A DNA stretch of 64,000 nucleotides from GWE2-51-13 sp942492825. Its GTDB lineage: Bacteria > Bacillota_I > Bacilli_A > Erysipelotrichales > Erysipelotrichaceae. Below the pieces are notes generated by a model. The model was not told where the DNA came from, made no database searches, and worked only from the letters and a program-made list of their open reading frames with translations. A program made the translations under genes and the position numbers. Positions 37,403-46,832 of the stretch are shown piece by piece; positions within the stretch are counted from its first letter, which is position 1; every line of letters starts with the position of its first letter. The DNA is taken from contig OW818635.1 in the NCBI GenBank assembly GCA_942492825.1, forward strand, positions 372,001-436,000, read 5' to 3'.

Positions 37403-38044
37403 ATGGTAAAAATCGATACGGAATTAGCGTTATTTCAAGAAGCAATCCTACAAATGTCGGACAAAGTCCGTCGCATGTATTTAATGGCACTTGAAGTTTT
37501 AGAAACTGGCAACAAAGAACGGAGTTTGGCAATCATCGAATTGGATGAATTCGTCAACAATGCCGAGGAAGAAATCAATGACCGGGGATTGGAAGTCCTG
37601 TCGTTATTGGCGCCGGTCGCCAGCGATTTGCGCGTCATCATCGCAGGCATCAAAATCGCTTCCGACTTGGAGCGTATCGGCGATTATGCCAAAGCCTTGG
37701 CACGTTATGTCATCAAGAATGAAAAACTGGATTCGGAAATCATCCATCATGCCAAACAGATCGGCGGCAAGTTCATCTTGTTGTTCGACAAGGCGATCGA
37801 ATGTTATAAAAACAAAGATGCCAAGACCGCGATCGAAGTTCCGCAATTGGATGACGAAATCGACATGGCGTTCTCGGATTTGATCCGATATATCGAAGAC
37901 CGCATGGCCAAAGGGGACGACATTCCGCACTTGGTCGCGACCGTCGGCATGTTGCGTAATATCGAACGCGCCGGTGACCATACCAAGAATATTTGCGAAC
38001 ACTTGATCTATCAAGTCCGCGGTCAACATTACGATTTCGGATAA
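37403..38044 (+). CDS. phoU: Phosphate signalling protein PhoU
   Basis: 213 aa, two repeated PhoU three-helix units with the metal-binding patterns E/DxxxD in LERIGDYAKALARY (first) and IERAGDHTKNICEH (second). It transmits the state of the Pst transporter to PhoR. It follows pstB after 77 bases that contain a strong hairpin at the ribosome site. Confidence 0.94.
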   Translation: MVKIDTELALFQEAILQMSDKVRRMYLMALEVLETGNKERSLAIIELDEFVNNAEEEINDRGLEVLSLLAPVASDLRVIIAGIKIASDLERIGDYAKALARYVIKNEKLDSEIIHHAKQIGGKFILLFDKAIECYKNKDAKTAIEVPQLDDEIDMAFSDLIRYIEDRMAKGDDIPHLVATVGMLRNIERAGDHTKNICEHLIYQVRGQHYDFG

Positions 38045-38063
38045 GCAAAGGTTCATACATAGT

Positions 38064-38086
38064 AAGAGAAGCGAAGGCTTCTCTTT
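38064..38086 (+). terminator. Terminator after phoU
   Basis: Stem AAGAGAAGC / GCTTCTCTT with loop GAAG, followed by a weak T-rich tail. Confidence 0.7.
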
Positions 38087-38178
38087 GCTTTCTTACAAAC
38101 ATATTCAAGGTCATATAACGTTCGAATCGATTCGATCTTGATCCGACTCTTCCGTCTCTTTCTGTGAAAAACAAGACG

Positions 38179-38187
38179 TGGTATAAT
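38179..38187 (+). promoter_or_regulatory. Extended -10 promoter of ybeY
   Basis: TGG-TATAAT, with a weak TTCTGT about 16 bases upstream. It drives the ybeY-dgkA-cdd-era-recO operon. Confidence 0.72.
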
Positions 38188-38204
38188 ACGTTCGGAGGCT
38201 TGCC

Positions 38205-38657
38205 ATGGAAATACGATTTATCAACCAAAGTCAGGAAAAACGCTGGAACAACTATCGGAAATACCTGAAACCGATCCTCTTGAAAACCGTAAAACGGTTG
38301 TCAGTTGAAAAAGAAGTCGCGTTATCCGTGATCTTGACGGAAGATGCGGAAATCCATGCGATCAATCAGACCTATCGCAACATCGATCGTCCGACCGATG
38401 TCATCAGCTTTGCGATGGAAGAAGGGGAGTCGAGCGGCATCGATTTCGATGTCCGCGAGTTAGGTGACATCTTCATCAACGTTAACGCGGTGGTACGACA
38501 ATCCGCCGAGTACGGACATTCGCTAAAACGCGAGTTCTGTTTCCTATTCACCCATGGCTTACTGCATCTCTTAGGTTATGATCATCTCGATGTTACCGAA
38601 GAGGAGAAGATGTTTGCGCTTCAGGAGGAAATCTTGCTTGAAATCGCAAAACGCTAA
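38205..38657 (+). CDS. ybeY: Endoribonuclease YbeY
   Basis: Metal-dependent RNase for 16S rRNA 3' end maturation and ribosome quality control. 150 aa with the zinc motif HGLLHLLGYDH near 117. First gene of a compact operon with dgkA, cdd, era and recO; the same order is conserved in Bacillus. Confidence 0.95.
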   Translation: MEIRFINQSQEKRWNNYRKYLKPILLKTVKRLSVEKEVALSVILTEDAEIHAINQTYRNIDRPTDVISFAMEEGESSGIDFDVRELGDIFINVNAVVRQSAEYGHSLKREFCFLFTHGLLHLLGYDHLDVTEEEKMFALQEEILLEIAKR

Positions 38658-39009
38658 AATCTGGATGAAATTCTTATCGAAGTTCAAGTTCGGTTTCGAA
38701 GGGTTGATCGATGGGATCTTGCATGATTTCAGTATCCAACTCCAGTTTCTGATGGGGTTTATCGCGATTCTTATCGCGGCGTTCTTTGGTTTTTCGGACA
38801 TCGAATGGAGTATCTGGCTCATGTGTATCGCTTTGGTCATCAGTATGGAATATATCAACAGCTCGATCGAATCGATCATCGACCGCTTCGACCCGAGTTG
38901 GCATATCTTAACCAAACAGGCGAAGGATCTCGGGTCCGGCGCCGTCTTGTTCAGCGCGATCCTTGCGGCGATCATCGGTATGATCCTCGTGGCGCGTCAT
39001 CTATTTTAA
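38638..39009 (+). CDS. dgkA: Diacylglycerol/undecaprenol kinase
   Basis: Small membrane kinase, 123 aa with three membrane helices and the motif MEYINSSIESIIDRF...KDLGSGAVL. In Gram-positive bacteria the substrate is usually undecaprenol. The TTG at 38638 lies 9 bases after AGGAGG inside the end of ybeY and gives the family's length. The ATG at 38665 would be a shorter alternative without a good site. The overlap with ybeY is 20 bases. Confidence 0.88.
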   Translation: MKSQNAKIWMKFLSKFKFGFEGLIDGILHDFSIQLQFLMGFIAILIAAFFGFSDIEWSIWLMCIALVISMEYINSSIESIIDRFDPSWHILTKQAKDLGSGAVLFSAILAAIIGMILVARHLF

Positions 39010-39019
39010 GGAGGTAAAC

Positions 39020-39418
39020 ATGAACAAAGAAGAACTCTTGAAACATGCATTCGAGGCGATGAAAAACGCCTATGCGCCGTATTCGGATTATCATGTCGGA
39101 TCGTGCGTGCTTACCAAAGACAACCATACCTTTTTAGGCGCCAATATCGAAAACGCCTCTTTCGGCGCAACCAACTGCGGCGAACGCAGCGCGGTTTTTG
39201 CGGCCTATTCCAACGGATATCATAAAGCGGATATCGCCGCGATCGCCATCGTCAGCGACGGTCACCGCATCGCCGCACCCTGCGGAATCTGCCGCCAAGT
39301 GTTGAGCGAACTCTTGGAAGCGGACTGCCCGATCATTTTATCCAATGGAGAGGAAATCGTCGAAACCACGATCGATCAACTTCTGCCGATGCGATTTACG
39401 AAAGAGGATGTACTATGA
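39020..39418 (+). CDS. cdd: Cytidine deaminase
   Basis: Deaminates cytidine and deoxycytidine to uridine forms. 132 aa, tetrameric type, with the zinc and catalytic residues in CGERSA (about 53) and PCGICRQ (about 88-94). AAGGAGG precedes the ATG. It overlaps era by ATGA. Another salvage gene consistent with nucleoside import. Confidence 0.95.
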   Translation: MNKEELLKHAFEAMKNAYAPYSDYHVGSCVLTKDNHTFLGANIENASFGATNCGERSAVFAAYSNGYHKADIAAIAIVSDGHRIAAPCGICRQVLSELLEADCPIILSNGEEIVETTIDQLLPMRFTKEDVL

Positions 39419-40317
39419 CCTTCAAATCCGGCTTCATCGCCATCATCGGCCGGCCGAATGCCGGAAAGAGTACTTTGATCAATCAAATCATGCGCTCGAA
39501 AGTCGCGATCGTTTCCGATCGTGCCCAAACCACGCGTAACAGTATCCGAGCGATCATGACGGATGAAAACTCGCAGTTGATTTTCATCGACACGCCCGGC
39601 ATCCATAAACCCAAAAACGAACTAGGTCGGCAAATGAATCGTTTGGCGTATTCTTCTTTGGCCGGTGTCGACGTGATCTATTATCTGTTCGATGGTCGGG
39701 AAACCTTAGGTTCCGGAGACGAATATGTCATGGAATATCTGAAGAACCAACAAGCTCCGGTCTTTTGCGTCGTAAACAAGATCGATGCGATGCCGAAAGC
39801 GAAACTTTTGGAACTTCTGATGAAATTGAATGAGACGGGGATCTTCAAAGAAATCATCCCAATCAGCGCGAAAACCGGAGACAATGTCGATCGGTTGTTC
39901 GAATTGACAAGAACGTATATCCCGGAAGGTGTCAAGTATTATCCCGACGACATGAAAGTCGATTATCCTGAACAGTTTATCTTCGGAGAAATCATTCGTG
40001 AAAAGTTACTTTCGAAGACCAAAGAAGAGATCCCGCATTCCATCGCGGTCGTCTTCGATCAGTTTCAAGAAAAGAAAGAGAGCATTCTGATCATCGCGAC
40101 GATCTTGGTCGAACGGGATTCACAGAAGGGGATCGTCATCGGAAAAGGCGGAAACTTACTGAAAGAGGTCGGTCAAGAAGCCCGCATCGAGTTGGAAGGA
40201 ATCTTGGGAAAACGCATTTTCCTCGAACTGTTCGTTCGGGTCGAAAAAGATTGGCGCAATCGCAAGTCCAAGCTTAATCAACTCGGTTATTTGGATACGG
40301 AGATCAAGGATGAATGA
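39415..40317 (+). CDS. era: GTPase Era
   Basis: Ribosome-assembly GTPase that binds the 3' end of 16S rRNA. 300 aa; G1 GRPNAGKST (about 12-20), G3 DTPG, G4 NKID, then a C-terminal KH domain with GKGGNLLKEVGQEARIELE. It starts with an ATGA overlap to cdd and overlaps recO by eight bases. Confidence 0.96.
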   Translation: MTFKSGFIAIIGRPNAGKSTLINQIMRSKVAIVSDRAQTTRNSIRAIMTDENSQLIFIDTPGIHKPKNELGRQMNRLAYSSLAGVDVIYYLFDGRETLGSGDEYVMEYLKNQQAPVFCVVNKIDAMPKAKLLELLMKLNETGIFKEIIPISAKTGDNVDRLFELTRTYIPEGVKYYPDDMKVDYPEQFIFGEIIREKLLSKTKEEIPHSIAVVFDQFQEKKESILIIATILVERDSQKGIVIGKGGNLLKEVGQEARIELEGILGKRIFLELFVRVEKDWRNRKSKLNQLGYLDTEIKDE

Positions 40318-41053
40318 CACGTTGTCCGTCATCGTGTTGGATCAACAGGAATACAAAGAAAACGATGCCTTGGTCTATGTCCTAAGCCAAGAAAAAGGAT
40401 TACGCACGTTCTTGGCCAAAGGATTACGTAAACTTGAAAGCAAGAATTCCTTCGCATGCCAACCCTATTCTTTTTCCACTTTCAGTTACGACGAGAAAGA
40501 AGGTAGCGATTTCCAGCTCCTCCATGAAGCGGTGCTGATCGAATCGAATCGCGGATTGCGCGAAGACTTGATCAAGTCGACCGTCTCCGCGGTATTGTGT
40601 GAAATGGCGCGACAACTGGGCAAGGAAGGCATCGATTCGGACAGCGCGAAAGAACTATACCGTTTAATTCGTTTACTTCTTGAAACGACTCGGGATCTAA
40701 ATCAGCCTTATCTCGTGTTGGCATTCTTTTATGCTCGGATCGCGGATATGCTGGGGTTTTCCCCGATGGTCGACGGTTGTTCGATCTGTTCAAACGAAAA
40801 GGTCAACGGGATCTCCATTACGGAAGGTGGTTTCGTTTGTCCGGAGTGCCGCATCGAAACCAATAGTCCTCAATATCCACCTGAAATATTGAAGCAGTTC
40901 AGGTACTTGACCAAAGCGAACATCGACCAATTCGAAGCGCTGAAAAACGCGATCAATATCGAAAAGGAAGTCATGGAAATCTATCGCGACTTTTTGATCG
41001 AGCATGCGCAAATCCGCTTGAAGAGTTGGGCTTTTCTGCAAAAAGTGCTATAA
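40310..41053 (+). CDS. recO: DNA repair protein RecO
   Basis: Recombination mediator that loads RecA with RecR. 247 aa with an N-terminal OB fold, a helical domain, and a C4 zinc finger CSIC...CPEC (about 157-181). The start overlaps era. The stop overlaps the -10 box of the glyS promoter. Confidence 0.93.
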   Translation: MNDTLSVIVLDQQEYKENDALVYVLSQEKGLRTFLAKGLRKLESKNSFACQPYSFSTFSYDEKEGSDFQLLHEAVLIESNRGLREDLIKSTVSAVLCEMARQLGKEGIDSDSAKELYRLIRLLLETTRDLNQPYLVLAFFYARIADMLGFSPMVDGCSICSNEKVNGISITEGGFVCPECRIETNSPQYPPEILKQFRYLTKANIDQFEALKNAINIEKEVMEIYRDFLIEHAQIRLKSWAFLQKVL

Positions 41054-41054
41054 T
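41026..41054 (+). promoter_or_regulatory. Promoter of glyS
   Basis: TTGGGC, 17 bases, TATAAT, within the end of recO. The leader is only about 20 bases, so no T-box precedes glyS. Confidence 0.8.
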
Positions 41055-41082
41055 AAATCGATAACAATAAAGGAGACCGACT

Positions 41083-42459
41083 ATGTCAGATGTAAGTTTC
41101 GAAACAATCGTCAATCACGCTAAAAATTCCGGTTTTGTGTTTCAAGGTTCCGAAATCTACGGCGGATTGGCCAACACATGGGACTTCGGTCCGCTCGGCA
41201 TCGAATTAAAAGACAATATCAAAAAAGCGTGGTGGAAAAAGTTTATCCAAGCCAACCCGTACAACGTCGGAATCCAGTCCGCGATTCTGATGAACCCGCA
41301 AGTGTGGGTCGCATCCGGCCACATCCAGACCTTCGCGGATCCTTTGATGGACTGCCGCCAATGCAAAACCCGTCATCGCGCGGACAAGTTGATCGACACG
41401 TTCGGTAAAGGGGAAGTCAATTCGGCAGGTTGGTCCAACGAGACGATGATGAAGTTCATCGTCGACAACAAGATCGCATGTCCGAACTGCGGCGCCCATG
41501 ATTTTACCGACATCCGTCAATTCAACTTGATGTTTAAAACCTTTCAAGGTGTCACCGAAGATAGCAAATCGACGATTTACCTACGTCCTGAAACGGCGCA
41601 AGGTATGTTCGTCAACTTCCGCAACGTGCAACGTACGATGCGCAAGAAGATTCCGTTCGGCGTCGGGCAGATCGGTAAGTCGTTCCGTAACGAAATCACC
41701 CCGGGGAACTTCATCTTCCGGACCCGTGAGTTCGAACAGATGGAACTTGAATTCTTCTGCCAACCCGGTACGGATTTGGAATGGTACGCCTATTGGAAGA
41801 AGTTCTGCATGGATTGGTTGAAATCCTTAGGTTTAAAAGACGAAAACGTGCGTTTGCGCGAGCATGAGAAGAAAGAACTTTCCCATTACTCCAAAGGTAC
41901 CAGCGATATCGAATACCGTTATCCGTGGGGCTTCGATGAACTTTGGGGCATCGCCGACCGGACGGATTTCGACTTGAAAGCGCATATGAATACGTCGAAG
42001 ACTTCGATGGAATACCTCGATCCCGCGACCAACGAGAAATACGTCCCGTATTGTGTCGAACCGGCGGTCGGCGTCGAACGTTTGATGTTGGCGTTTCTGT
42101 GCGATAGCTATGAAGAAGAAAAAATCGGAGAAGACGACATGCGGGTGGTATTACACCTCCATCCGGCCTTGGCTCCGTTTAAAGCCTGCATCCTACCGTT
42201 AAGCAAGCAATTGTCTACGGCGGCCACCGAAATCTACGCCAAACTGGCGGAAGATTTCATGCTCGAATACGATGAAGCGGGTTCGATCGGCAAACGTTAT
42301 CGTCGTCAAGACGCGATCGGAACGCCTTTCTGCATCACCGTCGATTTCGATACCCAAAACGATCATTGCGTCACCGTCCGTCATCGTGACTCGATGAGCC
42401 AAGAACGCGTCAACATCGACGATCTCCATGCCTATCTTGAAGAACGCTGCAGATTTTAG
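41083..42459 (+). CDS. glyS: Glycyl-tRNA synthetase, dimeric type
   Basis: Class II synthetase of the single-chain (alpha2) type, as in Mollicutes and many Firmicutes other than Bacillus subtilis. 458 aa: motif 1 region YGGLANTWDFGPLG, motif 2 FRNEITPGNFIFRTREFEQ, motif 3 VEPAVGVERLML, anticodon-binding domain at the end. Symbol glyS (also glyQS). It has its own promoter and precedes dnaG. Confidence 0.95.
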   Translation: MSDVSFETIVNHAKNSGFVFQGSEIYGGLANTWDFGPLGIELKDNIKKAWWKKFIQANPYNVGIQSAILMNPQVWVASGHIQTFADPLMDCRQCKTRHRADKLIDTFGKGEVNSAGWSNETMMKFIVDNKIACPNCGAHDFTDIRQFNLMFKTFQGVTEDSKSTIYLRPETAQGMFVNFRNVQRTMRKKIPFGVGQIGKSFRNEITPGNFIFRTREFEQMELEFFCQPGTDLEWYAYWKKFCMDWLKSLGLKDENVRLREHEKKELSHYSKGTSDIEYRYPWGFDELWGIADRTDFDLKAHMNTSKTSMEYLDPATNEKYVPYCVEPAVGVERLMLAFLCDSYEEEKIGEDDMRVVLHLHPALAPFKACILPLSKQLSTAATEIYAKLAEDFMLEYDEAGSIGKRYRRQDAIGTPFCITVDFDTQNDHCVTVRHRDSMSQERVNIDDLHAYLEERCRF

Positions 42460-42475
42460 ACCGTGAGGTGGCAGT

Positions 42476-44263
42476 TTGCACGAACTCCGTGAAGAAGAAT
42501 TAAACAGTTTACGTAGCCAAGCGGATATCGCGGACGTTGTCGGCCATTATCTGTCCTTGGTCAAGAAGGGCAAAGCCTTAAGCGCCGTTTGCCCTTTTCA
42601 TGATGATCACGATCCTTCGCTCAATATCAACACCGAACGACAGATCTACAAATGCTTCGTGTGCGGTGCCGGCGGCAACGTGTTCACCTTTGTGCGCGAC
42701 TATGAGAAGATTTCTTTTCGCGAAGCGGTCGCCAAAGTCGCCGACTTGGTCGGTTTCAAACTAAGTGTCGATTACTCGGCTCCTGCCATCGCCATCGATC
42801 CGGCGATCCAGCGTCTTTATAACGTATTGAAAGACAGTATCCAATATACCAATTACACGCTCAATTCAGTTCAGGCCGGCGAAGCGAAAAGTTATCTAAA
42901 GAATCGCGGGATCGGCGATGCGACGATCGAGAAGTTCGCCATCGGATACAATCCCGATAACGACGAGTTAACACGGTTTCTGAAAGCAAAAGGGCATATC
43001 GTCGAAGACCTGGTGAAAGCCAACGTCACACGCATCAACGAATATGGTGAACGGGATGTTTTCGCCGGCAGAATCACTTTTCCGATCCATGACCCGCAAG
43101 GTCGTCCGGTCGGGTTTAGCGCACGAACCCTTCAAAAGGATCTTGCGAAATACGTAAACACCGCCGAAACACCGATCTACACCAAGGGAAAACTGCTTTT
43201 CAACTATCATCGTGCGAAAACATTCGCCCGCCAAGCCGGTGAAATGTTGATTGTGGAAGGGGTAACCGATGTGCTTGCATTCGATCGGGCAGGCGTCTAT
43301 AATGTATTGGCTACGTTGGGAACGGCTTGTACCAAGGATCAGATCCGGTTACTACGTCAACTTGGCGAGAAAGCCGTACTCTGTTATGATGGCGACAATG
43401 CCGGTCAAAACGCAACGTATAAAATCGGTTCGCTCTTATTGGAGGCCGGCTTCAAACTGGAAATCATTCCCAACACCTTGGGTCTGGACCCCGACGAACT
43501 CTGCCAAAAACATGGTGCCGAAGCCTTAGCCGCATTTTCCCGCCGGCGTATCTCTTGGTTGGATTTCCTGATCGATTACCGTCTAAAATCCGTCGACCTT
43601 GACAATTATTCGCAAAAGAAGGAATTCGTCAAAGTGATGATGGCCGAAATTGATAAAGTGAACGATCGATTTGATCGCGAAATGTTGATCCAGAAGATTT
43701 CAACATTAACCAAGTTGACCAGCGAACAAATGAGTTTGTTGAATCCGCGAAAAAGCGCTCAAAGCGCAACTCCGATCCAACGTAAGTACGGAACTGAACC
43801 CTCACGGTTAAGTAAACTGGATTGGGCGGAAAAGGAAATATTGGGTCAGATGTTAGGCGGTCGGTCAGCGGCGCTGTTATTTCGGGATGAGCTTGGGTTC
43901 TTGCCCCAACCGCTCAATAACGCCTGTGCGATGACGATTTTGGATTACTACCGAAATCACAACGAGATCGTTTTAGCAGACTTCATCAATACGATCGCCG
44001 AATCGGAGGTCGTCCAATTGATCACCGATATCAGTAATTCGGAAATCTATTATAAAGAATACAATGAAGCCGCCTTGCGTGATGCGCTGACACTATGTAA
44101 AACATCGATGTTGGATCAACAAATCGAACGGTTGAAACTTGAATCGAAACAAACCGACGACATCGCATTACGGCAGAATATGGCGAAAAAGCTTGAAGAA
44201 TTACGAAATGAGAAACTACGTTTGAAACAAAAAACGAAGGAGGATTTACATGGCTCAACTTAA
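42476..44263 (+). CDS. dnaG: DNA primase
   Basis: Makes RNA primers at the replication fork. 595 aa: zinc domain CPFHDDHDPSL...CFVCG (about 38-64), TOPRIM core with VEGVTDVLAFD (about 261) and YDGDNAG (about 305), and a C-terminal helicase-binding region. The start is a TTG after GAGGTGG; no ATG is near. It overlaps sigA by 14 bases, the classic macromolecular-synthesis operon. Confidence 0.95.
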   Translation: MHELREEELNSLRSQADIADVVGHYLSLVKKGKALSAVCPFHDDHDPSLNINTERQIYKCFVCGAGGNVFTFVRDYEKISFREAVAKVADLVGFKLSVDYSAPAIAIDPAIQRLYNVLKDSIQYTNYTLNSVQAGEAKSYLKNRGIGDATIEKFAIGYNPDNDELTRFLKAKGHIVEDLVKANVTRINEYGERDVFAGRITFPIHDPQGRPVGFSARTLQKDLAKYVNTAETPIYTKGKLLFNYHRAKTFARQAGEMLIVEGVTDVLAFDRAGVYNVLATLGTACTKDQIRLLRQLGEKAVLCYDGDNAGQNATYKIGSLLLEAGFKLEIIPNTLGLDPDELCQKHGAEALAAFSRRRISWLDFLIDYRLKSVDLDNYSQKKEFVKVMMAEIDKVNDRFDREMLIQKISTLTKLTSEQMSLLNPRKSAQSATPIQRKYGTEPSRLSKLDWAEKEILGQMLGGRSAALLFRDELGFLPQPLNNACAMTILDYYRNHNEIVLADFINTIAESEVVQLITDISNSEIYYKEYNEAALRDALTLCKTSMLDQQIERLKLESKQTDDIALRQNMAKKLEELRNEKLRLKQKTKEDLHGST

Positions 44264-45431
44264 AACGATCGAAGAATTGCGCAACGATTTCAAAACCGAA
44301 TATGCGACGAAGGGGAAACTGCTTCAAAGCGGGATTTTGAAGGCGCTTGACCAATACGATCTCAGCGATGATGAAATGACGGATCTTTACGATTGGTTCA
44401 CGTCGGAAGGAATCCACCTCTCCGAAGACGAAGACATCGAAGCCGAGCTTGAGATTCCTTTGACGGATGCGGCCGCATTGATGGATGATGATCTGGAGTT
44501 TTTAACGGATGATGCCTCGGCGGAACTGATCGAAGACGACGATACCCCGGATACGGATCATTACGATGCCAATTACGCGACTTCTTCGTATTCACGCATC
44601 AACGATCCGGTCAAAATGTACTTGAAGGAAATCGGCCGTGTCAGCCTACTGAATCCGGAAGATGAACCGACGATCGCACAAAAAATCAAAGAAGGGGATG
44701 AGGAAGCCAAACGCATCCTCATTTCAGCTAATCTTCGTTTGGTTGTTTCGATCGCCAAGAAATATGTCGGTCGTGGCATGTTGTTTCTGGATCTGATCCA
44801 AGAAGGCAACATGGGCTTAGTCAAGGCTGTTGAAAAATTCGACTACACCAAAGGATTTAAATTCTCGACCTATGCGACATGGTGGATCCGTCAAGCCATC
44901 ACGCGCGCCATCGCCGACCAAGCCCGGACGATTCGTATTCCGGTCCATATGGTCGAAACCATCAATAAACTGACCCGCGTCCAACGTCAACTCGTTCAGG
45001 ACTTGGGCAGAGATCCCACCGCCGACGAAATCGCGGCCAAGATGGAAAACATCACTCCGGAAAAAGTCCGTGAAATTCAGAAGATCGCCTTAGAACCGGT
45101 ATCGCTTGAAACACCGATCGGGGAAGAAGACGATTCCCATCTCGGAGACTTCATCGAAGATAAAGACGCGATGAGCCCGGATGAATACGCCAACAATCAA
45201 CTTTTGAAGGATGAGATCAACAACGTCCTACAAGGTTTGACCGACCGTGAAGAAAAAGTTCTCCGTTTGCGTTTCGGACTCTATGACGGACGCACACGTA
45301 CGTTGGAAGAGGTCGGTAAAGAATTCAACGTCACGCGCGAACGGATCCGCCAGATCGAAGCCAAAGCGCTCCGTAAATTGAAACATCCGACACGCTCGAA
45401 ACGCCTGAAGGATTTCGTGGATAAGATGTAA
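44250..45431 (+). CDS. sigA: Primary sigma factor SigA/RpoD
   Basis: Housekeeping sigma factor, 393 aa. Region 1.1 is present with an acidic linker; regions 1.2-2.4 (DPVKMYLKEIGRVSLL, YATWWIRQAITRAIADQ), 3 and 4 (TLEEVGKEFNVTRERIRQIE). The many TTGxxx-TATAAT promoters in the window fit it. AAGGAGG lies within the end of dnaG. It shares one base with trmK. Confidence 0.97.
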   Translation: MAQLKTIEELRNDFKTEYATKGKLLQSGILKALDQYDLSDDEMTDLYDWFTSEGIHLSEDEDIEAELEIPLTDAAALMDDDLEFLTDDASAELIEDDDTPDTDHYDANYATSSYSRINDPVKMYLKEIGRVSLLNPEDEPTIAQKIKEGDEEAKRILISANLRLVVSIAKKYVGRGMLFLDLIQEGNMGLVKAVEKFDYTKGFKFSTYATWWIRQAITRAIADQARTIRIPVHMVETINKLTRVQRQLVQDLGRDPTADEIAAKMENITPEKVREIQKIALEPVSLETPIGEEDDSHLGDFIEDKDAMSPDEYANNQLLKDEINNVLQGLTDREEKVLRLRFGLYDGRTRTLEEVGKEFNVTRERIRQIEAKALRKLKHPTRSKRLKDFVDKM

Positions 45432-46099
45432 TGTTGGATCCACGTCTATCCACCGTTTTGGAATTGATCGAGCCTTGCGGGGTTCTCGCCGATATCGGAA
45501 CCGATCATGGTTATTTACCTTTGGAAGCGTTGACGGTAGGAAAATGCAACTTCGCGATCGCGGCCGACATAAATATCGGACCGCTCAATCGCGCAAAGGA
45601 AACGTTCGCCGGTTCCCAACATTTATCCAACGTCGCATTTCTTCTTTGTGATGGGGTCAAGGAAATTCCAGATCCGATCGATGCCTTAGTCATCGCGGGA
45701 ATGGGTGCCGAAACGGCCGAAATGATCCTTCGCAATGACTTGGATCGAATCAAAAGGATTCCGCAGATCGTCCTTCAGGTCAACAAAGATGTCGATGCTT
45801 TGCGCCGTACGATGACGGATTGGGGTTTCTCGATCGTGGATGAACGGATTCTGTTTCATAAGCATTACTATGTCGTCATCAAGTTTGCCTATATGCACAC
45901 CAAACCAAGTGTGAGCGAATTTGAAATCAAGTACGGACCTGTACTTCTAAAGCGACGCGACCCGATTTTTCTCACTTATTTGCGTTCACGCATGCACCAT
46001 CTTGAAAAATTGGCATTACAGATCAGCAATCAAGCGAAACGACACGCCTTCGAGAACGAAGCTTTGGTGATTCGCGCAACTTTGGACAAGGAGATTTGA
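45431..46099 (+). CDS. trmK: tRNA (adenine22-N1)-methyltransferase TrmK
   Basis: Methylates A22 of tRNA. 222 aa with the Rossmann SAM motif IGTDHGYLPLEAL and the family's conserved VIAGMGAETAEMIL. It overlaps sigA (TAATG), the same neighbour as yqfN in Bacillus. Confidence 0.92.
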   Translation: MLDPRLSTVLELIEPCGVLADIGTDHGYLPLEALTVGKCNFAIAADINIGPLNRAKETFAGSQHLSNVAFLLCDGVKEIPDPIDALVIAGMGAETAEMILRNDLDRIKRIPQIVLQVNKDVDALRRTMTDWGFSIVDERILFHKHYYVVIKFAYMHTKPSVSEFEIKYGPVLLKRRDPIFLTYLRSRMHHLEKLALQISNQAKRHAFENEALVIRATLDKEI

Positions 46100-46130
46100 T
46101 CTTCTTGTCTTTCCATTTGGAGGTCAAACC

Positions 46131-46832
46131 ATGGCTATGATCGAATTTATCGGAGTTACGAAGTCCTACCATGTCGGAGAAGTCGAAATCCAAGCGCTGA
46201 AAGGCGTCGATTTCACCATCGAAGAAGGGGAGTTCGTCGTCATTCTCGGCGCATCCGGTGCGGGCAAGTCGACGATCCTCAATCTATTAGGCGGTATGGA
46301 CAACGTAAGTACCGGAAAAATCATGGTCAACGGTGAAGACATCGCAACCTACAATGATCGTCGTATGACAAGTTATCGCCGCGACAATATCGGCTTCGTT
46401 TTCCAGTTTTACAATTTGATTTCCAACTTGACCGCCCTTGAAAACGTCGAGTTCGCATCGGCGGTATGTAAGAATCCGATGAACGCGCAGGAAGTCCTGA
46501 CGCGGGTCGGACTACAACATCGCTCCGGAAATTTCCCAACCCAATTATCGGGTGGCGAACAACAACGCGTCGCCATCGCGCGCGCCATCGCGAAAAACCC
46601 CTTGCTTTTGTTATGCGATGAACCGACCGGGGCATTGGATGATGTCACCGGTAAATCCGTGTTGAACTTGTTGGATGATTTGAACCGTGATCTCAATAAA
46701 ACAATCGTTTTGATCACACATAACGCTCAAATCGCCGAAATGGCCAACAAAGTCATCCATGTGCGTAACGGTAGCATTGATCATGTCTATACCAACCCGA
46801 TCCGTAAATCAGTGGCGGAGATCGACTTATAA
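46131..46832 (+). CDS. ABC transporter ATPase of MacB/LolD type
   Basis: 233 aa. Walker A GASGAGKST near 41, Q-loop FQFYNLISNLTALENV, signature LSGGEQQRVAIARAIA near 139, Walker B LLLCDEPTGALD. This subclass pairs with FtsX-type permeases that do not form a normal channel but act mechanically. It overlaps the permease gene by one base. Substrate unknown; possible roles are peptide or antibiotic response, lipoprotein release or control of cell wall hydrolases. Confidence 0.93.
   Translation: MAMIEFIGVTKSYHVGEVEIQALKGVDFTIEEGEFVVILGASGAGKSTILNLLGGMDNVSTGKIMVNGEDIATYNDRRMTSYRRDNIGFVFQFYNLISNLTALENVEFASAVCKNPMNAQEVLTRVGLQHRSGNFPTQLSGGEQQRVAIARAIAKNPLLLLCDEPTGALDDVTGKSVLNLLDDLNRDLNKTIVLITHNAQIAEMANKVIHVRNGSIDHVYTNPIRKSVAEIDL

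Noticed and set aside
37372..37410. Translated 12-residue leader peptide before phoU as a called gene
   Set aside because: Its ribosome site is only one base from the ATG, too close for good initiation. Kept only as part of the hairpin finding.
41055..41082. T-box riboswitch before glyS
   Set aside because: The leader between the promoter and the start is only about 20 bases, with no T-box sequence or terminator.
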